NCBI RefSeq assembly: GCF_032854445.1
Contig: NC_088295.1
Span: forward strand, 58,447,249-58,511,248
Reading direction: 5' to 3'
Origin: Liolophura sinensis
Lineage: Eukaryota > Mollusca > Polyplacophora > Chitonida > Chitonidae
Length of the DNA: 64,000 nt
In this document: in pieces, positions 1-11,300 of the stretch
Numbering within the stretch: the first letter of the stretch is position 1
Layout of the letters: every line of letters starts with the position of its first letter
Translations under genes and position numbers: made by a program
The notes under the pieces: generated by a model
Database searches by the model: none
What the model saw: only the letters and a program-made list of their open reading frames with translations
What the model was told of the DNA's origin: nothing

Positions 1-660
1 GAAACCGCGGCCACGGAGGGTCTATTTGCTCCTAGGAAACAACTGTGTACTACTTTTCTTGGCCCCTGAGAGGATGCAGAGTACTACCTGTTATAGGTTC
101 ATGAGAAGGCTGCTATAGAGGCACAGTGTTTTACTTGTTGTAGGTTTCTGAGAAAACACAGTGTATTGCTTGTTATAGACTGATAAGAAGTGTACAGTGT
201 ATTTTAGTATACTCATGTAAACACACAATTAGAGTTATATACTGTTTGCTATTTACACATGGAACCAAAGAGTTTACTGTTTGTTATCTGCTCCTGTGAA
301 CATAGGCCTGCATTGTAAGCCAACAGTTTGATTCATTTATTTATTTGATTGGTGTTTCACGCCGTACTCAAGAATATTGCACTTATCCGACGGCGGCAAG
401 AATGATGGCGGGAGGAGACCGGGCGGAGCCCGAGGGAAATCCACGACCATCCGCAGGTTCCCACTGTTTGTTATGTGACCCTGTGAACATAGGTATACAG
501 TGTAAGCCCTCTGTTCGTTACGTGCTCGTGTGAACAGTACAAGCCCACTGGTGGTTATCTGCTCTTGTGAACATATTCCTACACTTTGTGTTTTAATCAT
601 GTGTGGACACAAGTCGTATTTGAGTACGGATGCGTTTATTATAACCACCCAATGCAATGT
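1..660. repeat. Degenerate minisatellite, probable 3' flank of an upstream receptor copy
   Basis: Imperfect units of the form (a)cagtgt-tactgcttgttat-ctgctc-tgtgaa recur across this stretch. They match the degenerate repeat that follows gene B (27.1-27.4 kb) and, more loosely, the 34-bp minisatellite after gene A. In both dated cases the repeat lies just downstream of a receptor stop codon, so I infer that another receptor copy ends to the left of the window. A SINE fragment interrupts it at 334-457. The open frames here are not coding. Confidence 0.55.
334..457 (-). mobile_element. SINE family 1, 5'-truncated fragment
   Basis: The sequence runs tail-first: a TTTATT-rich tail, then the hallmark block acgccgtactcaagaatat, then the gaccgggcggagcccgaggg block and ccacgaccatccgcaggtt. 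The tRNA-like head is missing. The same body occurs at more than ten places in the window. Confidence 0.75.
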
Positions 661-1335
661 GCTGTTCACACCACAGACAATAACACGCCTTTATTGTTAA
701 TGACTAAGAACGTAGCACATCATATTGCCTAATAATAAAATTGTGTGTATGTCTCACAAAATTTGTTTCTCTACATAACCATAACAATTCATATCTGTTA
801 ATACTCATATCTGACGTCCTATTCACTGGATAAAGCATTCTCCAAACAAACGAAGTGTCAATGATTCAGGCTTTAAATAAGAAACTGTCGTCTATACACA
901 TCTAACATGCATCCGACTGCTTGTAGACTTATCAGACTTATTGTCACGGCGTAATAATTCCTGTGTGAATTTTGGCTTTAGTGATGTTTCCTTATTTTCG
1001 TGCAAAATTCCTGTCTGATGTAATTAACAACTCAAATTAATAATGATATTCTTGCTTTTTATTTCCCCGAATACGGTCACAAAATAAAACAGTTTTGTAA
1101 CTCTTGTAATCTTTTCCCGAGGTGCAAATAAAAATATCCACGCAAGGTCAAAAAAAATCCTGTATTGATTTGATCGATGCTCAACGCTGTACTCAGTAAA
1201 GTTTACCTGCAGCGTGCGAATGACTCCATATTGCCCGATGCAAATAAAGGCCCCTCGTTCGATAGCTCAGAAACCTCCTGACTTAAAACCGCTGCCGAAA
1301 TGGGGGAAGCTGGACACGCGACCTACATGTTCAGA
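661..1335. other. Gap without recognisable gene
   Basis: AT-rich sequence with no open frame of note and no recognised repeat. It lies left of the point (about 1335) where alignable similarity between the two duplicated units begins. Confidence 0.5.
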
Positions 1336-1557
1336 GACATGTGGGTTACAATATGTTGCACTTTAATTTCAGAGGTAGACCCCATTACAAGAACATGTCA
1401 TATTTTGGAATACAGACAGGATGGCTTTCACATTGCCTGTCCATTGAGTGGACATATACTATTTTGAAAGAAAAAATTAGTTGACACAGTTCGCCTGTAT
1501 CAGTACCGTGAGAATACCGTAGGCTTTTACAGTATATACGTTTTCGCTCCAAAAAGC

Positions 1558-1910
1558 CCCGGATAGCACAGTTGGTAGAGCGTCCGCTTCTGGAGCGGTA
1601 GATCCATGATCAGTCCTGGGTCGAGTCACACCTAAGAGTTTAAAAGAGGGAGTTGTAACTTCCTCGTTTGGCGTTCAGCATGAAGGGAATAGTGCAACGA
1701 CCGGCTGACCCGTATCAATATAATGGTTCGGGCGGGGCGGCTTACTTGCCTTCGGTAAGTTGGCTAAGTGAAGCAGCACTAGGCGAAAAGAGCGGTGGAA
1801 ATCCGTCTTGCAACAAGGAGGCATATTACATACACCCTAATGATTCCTTCGTCGTCATATGACTGAAAAACTGTCTGTCGACGTTAAGCCCCAAGCGCTC
1901 ACTCACTCAA
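1558..1910 (+). mobile_element. SINE family 2, full-length, with target-site duplication
   Basis: It starts with a tRNA-like head (GATAGCACAGTTGGTAGAGC as A-box; GGTCGAGTCACACC as degenerate B-box). The body contains ggcgttcagcatga and gtggaaatccgtc, and the end is cgacgttaagcccc followed by CACTCACTC. The 10-bp duplication tccaaaaagc flanks it at 1548-1557 and 1911-1920. The paralogous site in unit B (16269-16278) has a single tccaaaaagc and no insertion, so this copy arrived after the duplication or was never fixed in B. Confidence 0.85.
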
Positions 1911-2270
1911 TCCAAAAAGCAAGTTGGATGTATGAAGACTGTTATACAAGTGGGCACTCACTGTTTCACTCAAGGTTCAGTAGTTTACAAAAGGACAAAC
2001 ACGTCCAACTTTGCGTTGAGAGGACCTAAATCTAGGTTACCGGTGGGATCATATTGAATGTAACCTCTTATTTTTCATGTTAACGGAGTGCTTTAGGTAG
2101 GGTTTGCTAGTACATGGAATAAATGGACCAAATGTAGGTCATTCACCTAACAAAGTTTGACAAAATAACCCCTACCTGTTATACATGTGCGTACAGTGAT
2201 TTCCAGGCATTACCCAGCGAGTAAATGTCAGGCGCACAACACGAGAGATATATAAATCTGTAAGAGACAA

Positions 2271-2328
2271 ATGGGAGAGACAACAGTAAGGCGGTGTTGT
2301 TTGACTACATTTGCTTGTTTGTGGCAAG
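2271..2328 (+). CDS. Gene A exon 1: start codon and first half of signal peptide
   Basis: ATG followed by 19 codons (MGETTVRRCC... ending CLWQ) and donor G|GTAAGC in phase 1. Joined to exon 2 (VVFILSLS) it gives a basic then hydrophobic leader. The equivalent exon of gene B (16627-16684) starts at the same ATG and is also open, which supports the call despite its short length. Confidence 0.75.
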
Positions 2329-5300
2329 GTAAGCATTGCTGACATAAACTAAAAAAATAACAGAGAGACAATCTAAGAGCTAAGAGAAGCGAGGTATAGA
2401 TGATTAACAGCGTGTGAAAACTTTACCATTGGTGAATGTGTACCATGCGATAAAATGCATATTAAAATGTTTAAGCGGTCGAAATAGTTTTGACGTTAAG
2501 ATAAATATAGCTGATGTAAATATCTGATTGGTGATGTTTATGTTGCAGTGGTGTTTATCCTCAGTCTCTCAATCACACCGCCGGTGGATGTTTTCACGGG
2601 TCGTCCATTTACCCTGGAGTGTAAGATAACCAGACCGACAGGTGACAGATCTGTTCTCTCCTGGAAACGTGTTTATGTCGTACCAGCTCAGGGCTCATCC
2701 CGCATATACGCCATACGTGAGTGTACATCGTCAATACAGCTACCGCCAGTATCACCAGCCGGGTTATCAGGGGGATGTCAACATGTCAACGGTGAAGAGG
2801 TTTACACAGTGACGATACAGAACGTCACTGAAGACACGGGGCGGGGCAGTTGGTTTTGTCAGTATGGATCACAGATCGGCCAGGTTACTCTAGATGTTCA
2901 GGGTAAATACAACTGTTTAAACTCCCCCAACATTTGGCGGAGCGTATTGTGTTATAGCGATTTTGTCCGTCTGTCCGTCTGTCGGTCCGTAATGATGTCC
3001 GGGCTATATCTCCAACTGTTTTCCACGGAGAGTCTTTCATATTGATGGAGACATAGATACACAGATGACAATGTGTTGCGACTCACAATTGTTCATTTCC
3101 ACGGTTGTCACGGTAACCACATAGCTATTTTCCTGATATATACTATATAAATAGAAATTGTTTTGTGTCCGGGCCATAACTCTTGTCTGCGCAGAGTTTT
3201 AATTTTTGGTGAATACATACATACACAGATGACAATGTGTCGCTACTCACATTTGTTAATTTCCGTGGTTGTCATGGTTACCAGAGAGCCACTCTCCCTA
3301 TATACACTATTTTGGCAGATATGATTTCGTGTTCGGGCTAACTCTTTCGACTCACACATTTGTCCATTTTCGCGGATGTCATGGTAACCAGACAGATATT
3401 TCCATATATATATACTGTATAAATAGATATGATTTCGTGTCCGAGATATAATGTCAACAGTTTTTCGTGTAAAATTTTTAGCGGGCACATATGTCCACTT
3501 GCGCGGTGGTCATGGTAACCAGATACCTATCATCAAGACCCATAAAGATTCTCTCCTTGGGGTTATACTTACCACAATACTGCTGGTATTCTTTTCTATT
3601 GTTGGAGTGTCGTGTTCACGTTAACCCTTCTTCTGGTATACATGTATAATTTGTCTTTGACTAATATAGCATTTCTAACGTACCATGCAACTGCGGTCAG
3701 TAAGCCTTGCCTTACAGGTGGCTCATTTTGATCTATGTGTGTGTGTTGTACAGTGTTAACTTATCTCCCTTTCAGTATTATCTGTTGCTGGCCTGTCAAT
3801 CACACCACCAGGTGATGTCGTGGCCGGTCGTCCATTTACCCTAAAGTGTAAGATAACCAGACCGACAGGTGACAGTTCTGCATTGTTCTGGAAATACATC
3901 TATAATCAGACCTCATCCCGTATATACGCCACCCGTGAGTGTACATCATCAATACAGCTATCATCACAATCACCAGCCGGGTTATCAGGGGAATGTCAAC
4001 ACGTCAACGGTGAGGAGGTTTACACAGTGACGATACAGAACGTCACAGAAGACACAGGCCAGGGTAGATGGAGCTGTCAGCATAACGCACGAATTGTGTA
4101 TTTAAGACTGGATATCAAAGGTGCGTGCTTTGTCAAATACACTATATCAGTATTATCATCCCTCTGGCGTTATATAATACGAAAGAATATAGCGTAATGA
4201 ACCAGGAGCCTCACCAATGCGGTGGCTGTGCGGCGAAAACTCTCACGCTGATCGAAAGCGGTTGTTTTACTAGTGCGCCCAGAGTGATTTCTCACCTTCT
4301 GATGGCTCTTGTTACTTCTGTTTACAATGACGTTTATGTTTTCACTCCTATTTATCCTGTCAATTTATCTGTCTACAAGTATGTTTGTCTGTCTGTCTGT
4401 TTGTTTAATTGTAAGTGATGCTATCAAGTCATCGTATTAGTTAAATACGTGTATATCAGGTATTCAAGAAATGTCCGGCAAAGTGTATGTAAAGGCCATG
4501 TAGAGGTTTCATTAAAACCAGCAGACAATGTACAGAGGAAGACATTACTACCATTACTTATAGAAAACCCACAAACACTGGTCTTTACACAAAATGGTGT
4601 AGTTTTGTCCCCAGAAACTTAATCTTGTGAAAACCCGGTCCAATTGTGTCTGGCACATTTGCAACTCATATGTCAAACTTACAGAAGAAGTAGACACAAG
4701 CACAGACATGCTCGCCCACAATGAATTTCCTACTTGTCTTGTTGACAAAATTATAAAACATTTCTTTTAAATGAAACTTCACAAAACCTAATCATTTTAA
4801 ACCAGATAAACGCAAAATCTTTATTGAACTACATAATTTAGGCTCTGCTTCTATAAAATTATCAAAACAATTAAAATATCTTCAAAGACTTATATCAGCA
4901 GTAGAATGTATATGTTTATATACATCATGTACCTTTGGCTCATATTTTAAATTTCAGGACAAAGAGGGTGGGGCTCTTTGGAGCATTGTGGTCTATAAGG
5001 TTAAATGTGGACAATGAACGGCCTCTTATATCTTCCGCACAAATACCACATAAACACGCGATTTGTTGAACACCACATTCTAAACAGGGACAGTAATCAA
5101 TCCACAGTAACTGAACATTGTTACAATGAACACCACGGTCCCAACCTTTTGTCGTATGAAATAATACACTTTTCTACTAATTTTTCTGTCCTGGCTTACA
5201 AAAAATCTTAACATACAAGGCTGCTCTGTACCCTTAAAACTGTTCAACTAGTCACTATTGTTGTCCACAATTTAGTTGCAGCTAAATTAGTTTGGCTTCT

Positions 5301-8300
5301 CCTAAACAGTATGGTTGATAGGGGGAAGGTGGGTTAAGATGAAACAATTTTTACGTTTCTCCACGTGGATCCGACACAAATAAAGACTGTACATCGCAAA
5401 TTAGACAGCATGGAGCTGTATTTTCTCAACTTTAACTGAGGCCTAACAAAGCTCTATCAAGGAAAGAGAACGCCAATATTTTCAAGGTTAAAAAAAGTTG
5501 GTCATCTGTGTCATTTTACCCCATGCGAGGGGTAAGATGATACACCAGGTGGGGTAAGATGAAACGGGAAGCAAAGCTGTGGAAAATTGCTGTTTATTGC
5601 AAGATATGATTGGTATGTAATACACTGTTTGACACAATTTCACGCGCCCGTTAAGTTTAACATTTTAGTTTAATACACTTTTTTCTCGAGGAAACATTTT
5701 CATGTGTTTAGTACAATGAAGCTGCCTGTTATTACAGTTAAATTTAGCATTTCAGTTCCCATTTACTCAAATCACAAGGAAACACCAGCTGGTTTGATTT
5801 GCGTAAGCTACCCGTTAGACTGGTTGGTGTTGGCAACTTTTTGACACAATCTTCTCTCGGAAATGATGCTTCATCATCTAGATCAATCACAAAAGCTGGT
5901 TTCCCTACCCTGTTAGGATGACTACTAACTTTCTTAAGGAAGACTCCCTCGAGCTCATTGTCATCTATAACATCTACTCTAGCAATATAGTGCATTGGTT
6001 GTCCCTTACTGCCTTGTAATTTTACCACAACAAAGTCCCCTTCCATCAGTTCGTCATCGGATTCCAGGTCCTCATCTGTGTCGCAAAGTTCCATTTCTTC
6101 ATAACTGGTGGAACTTGACTCATCGTCGTCCATTTCAAAATTTCTCCTTTTCTGTTCAAACAACTGCTTTTTCGTAGATTTTTCGACTGTTTCCTGTTTT
6201 CGTTTCTCTTTCTTTGATTCTGCTATCTCATTTCTAATTGGCGTGCTTGTTAATATTTTAGTGGAGCCTTTCTTTCTTCCGCCTTTTGTTTTCCGTGCTG
6301 GCGCTTTCGGAAATGGTATGATTGCAGCTGGAGAGACATATCTATCCCCTAGATCCATGTGTTCAGGTGAAGCGACTAGGGATTCTGTATCTTGGAGACC
6401 AGAAGAAGACGTGGAAGCCATAGATTCAATAGCATTATTTGGCTCCTGTGTGAGTGGCTGCTCAAAATGGTCTTCAGGGTGAATTGTCGGAGGTGTTACA
6501 TCTACCAGTTCTTCCGCAGCAGCCATTGGTTCTGGGCGATCCGTCACTGATGCAGAGGCAAAATCATTGTCTGTGAAAAGCGTTCTGTTGAACGGATATA
6601 TTCCCGTAGAACGAAAACCGGAAAGAATATTTCTGTGAGTCATGGCGTTGATTTGAGCTTCCGCAACAATGGATGGAATGTCATAGATTGTTACCGTTTT
6701 CCCAGGGTTGCTACGAATCCAGCTGTCCATTGCGACATTATATGCAGTCTTAAATGGTCCATAGACGGAGCAGTCTAGTGGTTGGAGACGGTGTGAGGTG
6801 TGGGGAGGTAAAGTTAGCATGACAACCCCGTTTTCGCGACCTAAGTCGATGGCCTCAAGAGAAATATGAGATTCCACATTATCAAGAATCAACAAGACTG
6901 GGCGATCTTTAGAACAACGTGTATGATTAATGAAGTGTCTCAAATACTCCAGATACAGCTCTTCATTCATCCAGCCAGACCTAGCTGCTGATCCAATGGC
7001 ACCAGGCGGAGCGCCGTTCAAGAAATGGTCTCGGAAATTCACTCGAGGGAAGACAAACATAGGCGGTACAATATTACCAGCCGCACTAATAGCATACTCC
7101 AGAGTGACCAATTCGCCACGTTCCGCGCTTGTGACCGAACCAACTTGCTTCTTACCCTTAGATGCGACAACTTTGCCAGGATTCTGTACCGTTGTACAAC
7201 CGGTTTCATCAAGATTATATATATCTTGCGGCTGGAACATATGTTTGTCCATAACGGCAGCCAGGTTATCATAGAATTTGCCCACTGTGTGACGATTAAA
7301 CGCTGTGGCGCGAGCCAGGGACGTAGCCTCCGCTGCTCTATTGGCAAGATTATGTCTCTTCCGGAAGGCCATGAACCAGTCCTTACCAGCTTTTTTGTCT
7401 TTTTCCCAATTGGCAGGTATCTGAACAGCATTTCGCTTTGAATATTCAAAAGCTAACTCGCGACATTTCTCAATACTAAGGCCATGAAACTGATCTGCCA
7501 AGTCCTTAATATGAGTTGCTAGGTCACTTTCCATATCCGGGTTTAAGATGCACCTTTCCTGGGACAAACGTGTATACCCAGTTTCCACAACCCTGCCGGG
7601 ATTCTCTTTAACTTTGATGATATACCTTCTCAAAGTATTAGGGTCTATATCAAAGTCTCTGGCAGTCTCTCGGAGTTTCCCGCTTACTCTGAAGGCTGTC
7701 TCAGCTCTTTGGAGTACATCAAGAGGCTTGCCACCCCTTTCCGTTTTTCGCTTGTAGACTCTAGGCATTGTTTCTGGAATAAACAAATAAGGCGGGGTAA
7801 GCTGATACAGCTCGAATATTGTGTCATTTTTCCCCATGTCATATATGTCATCGTACCCCATTTACATCATTCACTTCTGAGACTCCAAAGCCCCCACAGT
7901 TTACAGCACAACAAAATGAAACACACCATGAACAACAACCAAAGTCAGAGCTTTAAAGAGATAATATCAAGAAACACACATGTACACTACGGAAGAAGAT
8001 ATTAAACCACATACCGTATTCTGCAAAATTCACTTTGCTGGTACCAAAATGGTTTTTTCAGGATATTTTCCTCTGAAAACGCTGAAAAGCAACGCTGACC
8101 ACGTGGAAGGTAGCTTGTCTAAAGAGGGCGCCACTTGCTTTATAAAAGAAGATGTGATGTCATTAAAACCACTGTATCATCTTGCCCCGTGGTTCATCCT
8201 ACCCCACCTTCCCCCTACGTATTCAGTACAACACACCTATTGTACATAGTCCATGTGCCTTATACGTTGTTGTACATAGCTTTGAACAGAATTCACTTGT

Positions 8301-11300
8301 GTATATACATATGAAAGTTTGCCCATGGGAACTTTTGTGTGTACAATATCTGATGCTGGGAGCAGTTGCTCTCGAAAGATCATATCAGTAACACCATGTA
8401 TAGATTGGTACAACTTGTCCTGTGTCTACTGGTTTTAGTGTATGTAAAATGTTGTGGCGGTCAGATATCCAAAGGTTAATTACCTTGTTGGTCGTGGTAA
8501 TAATGACACAGAACATTCGTTTAAAGTAAAGGAAAGCTACAATATGAAGTAAGGTTCGTCATAATAAAAAAAACTAGAAACATTTATATTTTCAGATTTT
8601 TAAGAGTGTTGAAAGGCATTCAAATATTTGAAGATTATGGCGCACTTTATAATGCATACTGATGGTATCTAGGAACTCTGACGTCACATCACCCTTTTTC
8701 CTGATGTTTACCAGAAGGAAGGATTTTTTTCAACATTATATCAGTACTCTTTCACTCATGGATAGAAATAGTCATTTCAACATCCAGTGAAGTGACCAGT
8801 TGGATAAACTTCCTACAACGTCAGAGTTCCTAATCTTTGATAGTATGGTACATAGAGCCCACCACGTGATTGCATACAACGATCAGGTAAAAAAATTAAA
8901 TTTATTTAATTATGGAAATTTGTTTTATATACATAGTTATGGTGAGCCGAGTCACGCTAAGCAACTCTCCACAAACAGTTTTAGCCGGCAGTCCCACAAC
9001 CTTTACCTGTGTGACATCGGCCAGTAAACCTCAGGCCTGTATAAGGGCGTACATACGGAGTTCCGGCAATGTTCGGATGGTAGACCCGGGTAACTGTAAC
9101 CAGGACTCCAGCTCGGTGCAGACCGCAACCCGGACATTGACGTTTACTGCTAATGCCGAGGATAACGGAGCTGAGCTGTACTGTAACGCCTCCAACAGTG
9201 TTACGGATCCTCCTGTACGCTCACAAATCTACACACTTAATGTACACTGTAAGTATTATGTTTAATTAAAGTCTTTCCCTGTCCTCTATGTTTCTGTATA
9301 AAACGAAGACAGGTTAGCAGCACCAATCTTCGTGTATACTGTTTCCCACAATAAAGTAACTTTCACATGTTGTTTTACACAGGATACGTGTAAAGAGTCT
9401 TTTCATGATATATCACTACGCGAAATAAATAGTTCCAATCGTTATGGACCGTTTGGTTGGGTACACAGCACACATTTGATCCAAAAGCTCTGAGGATCTC
9501 CGTTCATTTGATCGTCTAAATTCTGTTTATCTTCCGACCAGTTTAGGTTTATTCCTTTATTTGATTAGTACCTTACGCCGTACTCAAGAATATCTCAATT
9601 ACACAATGGCTGCCGATCAGTTTAGATAAAAGCGAGATCAATGTTAGAAAATCTGAATACTCCAGTGTGGAGAAATTTGACTGAGGTGTGTCCTAAGATT
9701 GAAAGACACCTGTCAACAACTTTTTTGATTAACTACAGTTACTCCGAGGATCAACTGTAAGCAAAGCGAAGTGACTGTCTTCCAGGGTCAACGAATCAAA
9801 ATAGAGTGTGACGTCACAGCCAATCCAGTAGCACGAGTATCCCTGGTTAGGAATGGGAACAAGATGAATAGCACTTTCACAACAACGCGCGACCCTACTC
9901 GGCGTGACGTCACCATATCAACGTCCGAAATTGAAATCACCAAACAGATGTCTTCTGGGATATATCAAATCGAGGCAACTAACAGCGCAGGTTCTTCTTG
10001 GACGGAAGTTGAAATTACTCTCATAGGTTTTTGTTTTTTTAGTCTTTTGTTGTTGTTGTTGATTTTGTTTTAATGAGTTTTGATCATTTTGTTTGGCATT
10101 GGTAACATCTTGCGGGCTTTGCTGGCTTTGCTAATATATACATTTATGTATTAAAGCTTTTTTTTAGAAATGTTAGTACATGAAAGTCAGTATTTTAAAT
10201 TCTAATTTAGCTTCAGGTAAAGCTTCAGTAAGTTTATTGCATTTCTGGTTACACTGGAATTTTTCCATAGCTTACCAAAAACAATGGCCCTTTGCCATGC
10301 ACCAGTCTGTAAATGTTGTCGTATTGTTCAGTTTAGAAGGCCATTATATTCCGAAGAATTTAAAGGTAATATCTTCCACCAACAAGAAGGTAACCCTGGT
10401 CTGGGCGTGTCGGGTTGACGACTCTCTGGGGAAATACTATAAGCTTGAGTACAAGAGAACAGGAGCGGTGTGAAAGGAAGAAGCATTACATTAAGTGACC
10501 TATAGTCCGGTGTGTTACGCCTGTATAGACTTCAGCCTGACTCAGGTATACCCTTAGTCGGAATATAACACGGCTGAGTGCACCATTGAAATGAGTTGAA
10601 TTTTAGATTTTGAATTCCTCTCATTTATTATGTTTGTTGCAATTTACATTCGCAACCACATGTTTTTCATAGCTTGTCACATATAATGCTTCTTTTGTCG
10701 AGTATAATTCGGTATGTTTTCTGATATTGTTCCATTCAGAAAACCACTATTTCCCGAAGAATCTCCAGGTCATATCTTGCATCAACAAAAAGGCCACCCT
10801 TGTCTGGGCGTCAGGCATTGACGACTCCGTGCTGGAATACTACAAACTGGAGTACAAAAACAACCGACGAGATTGGAAGGAGAAACTAGTCAAAAATCCC
10901 GGAAGAGTAAAACTTGTGAACACTACATTAAACAGTCTACAGTCTGGCGTGTCATACAAGTTCAGACTTCAGCCTGACTTAAACATACCCTTGTCGGAAT
11001 ATGCCACGGCTGAGTGCACCATTGAAAGTGAGTAAGATATTAGATTTAGATTTTTCCTACAGCCAGCGTTCTGTTTACACTTTTATTTGTTTACTATAAT
11101 TAACGTTTCTAACTTTAAAGACGTCAATCATAGATGGATACCCCCATATGTTTAGTGGAGGTACCTCGTGTCAAGGAAATAATGCACTGAAATGCTTGAT
11201 ATTTTACAGAAGAGAACAACAATCCTGACACAGGTCTCAGTAAGGCGGCCATGTTTGGTGTTGGGTTTGTAGCCGGTATCCTCCTCCTAGCTCTCTTCGG

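Noticed and set aside
1570-1645. Genuine tRNA gene
   Set aside because: The tRNA-like head has a poor B-box and anticodon arm and continues into a SINE body with target-site duplication.
7039-7449. Minus and plus frames inside the transposase
   Set aside because: Alternative-frame shadows of the intact 674-aa gene.
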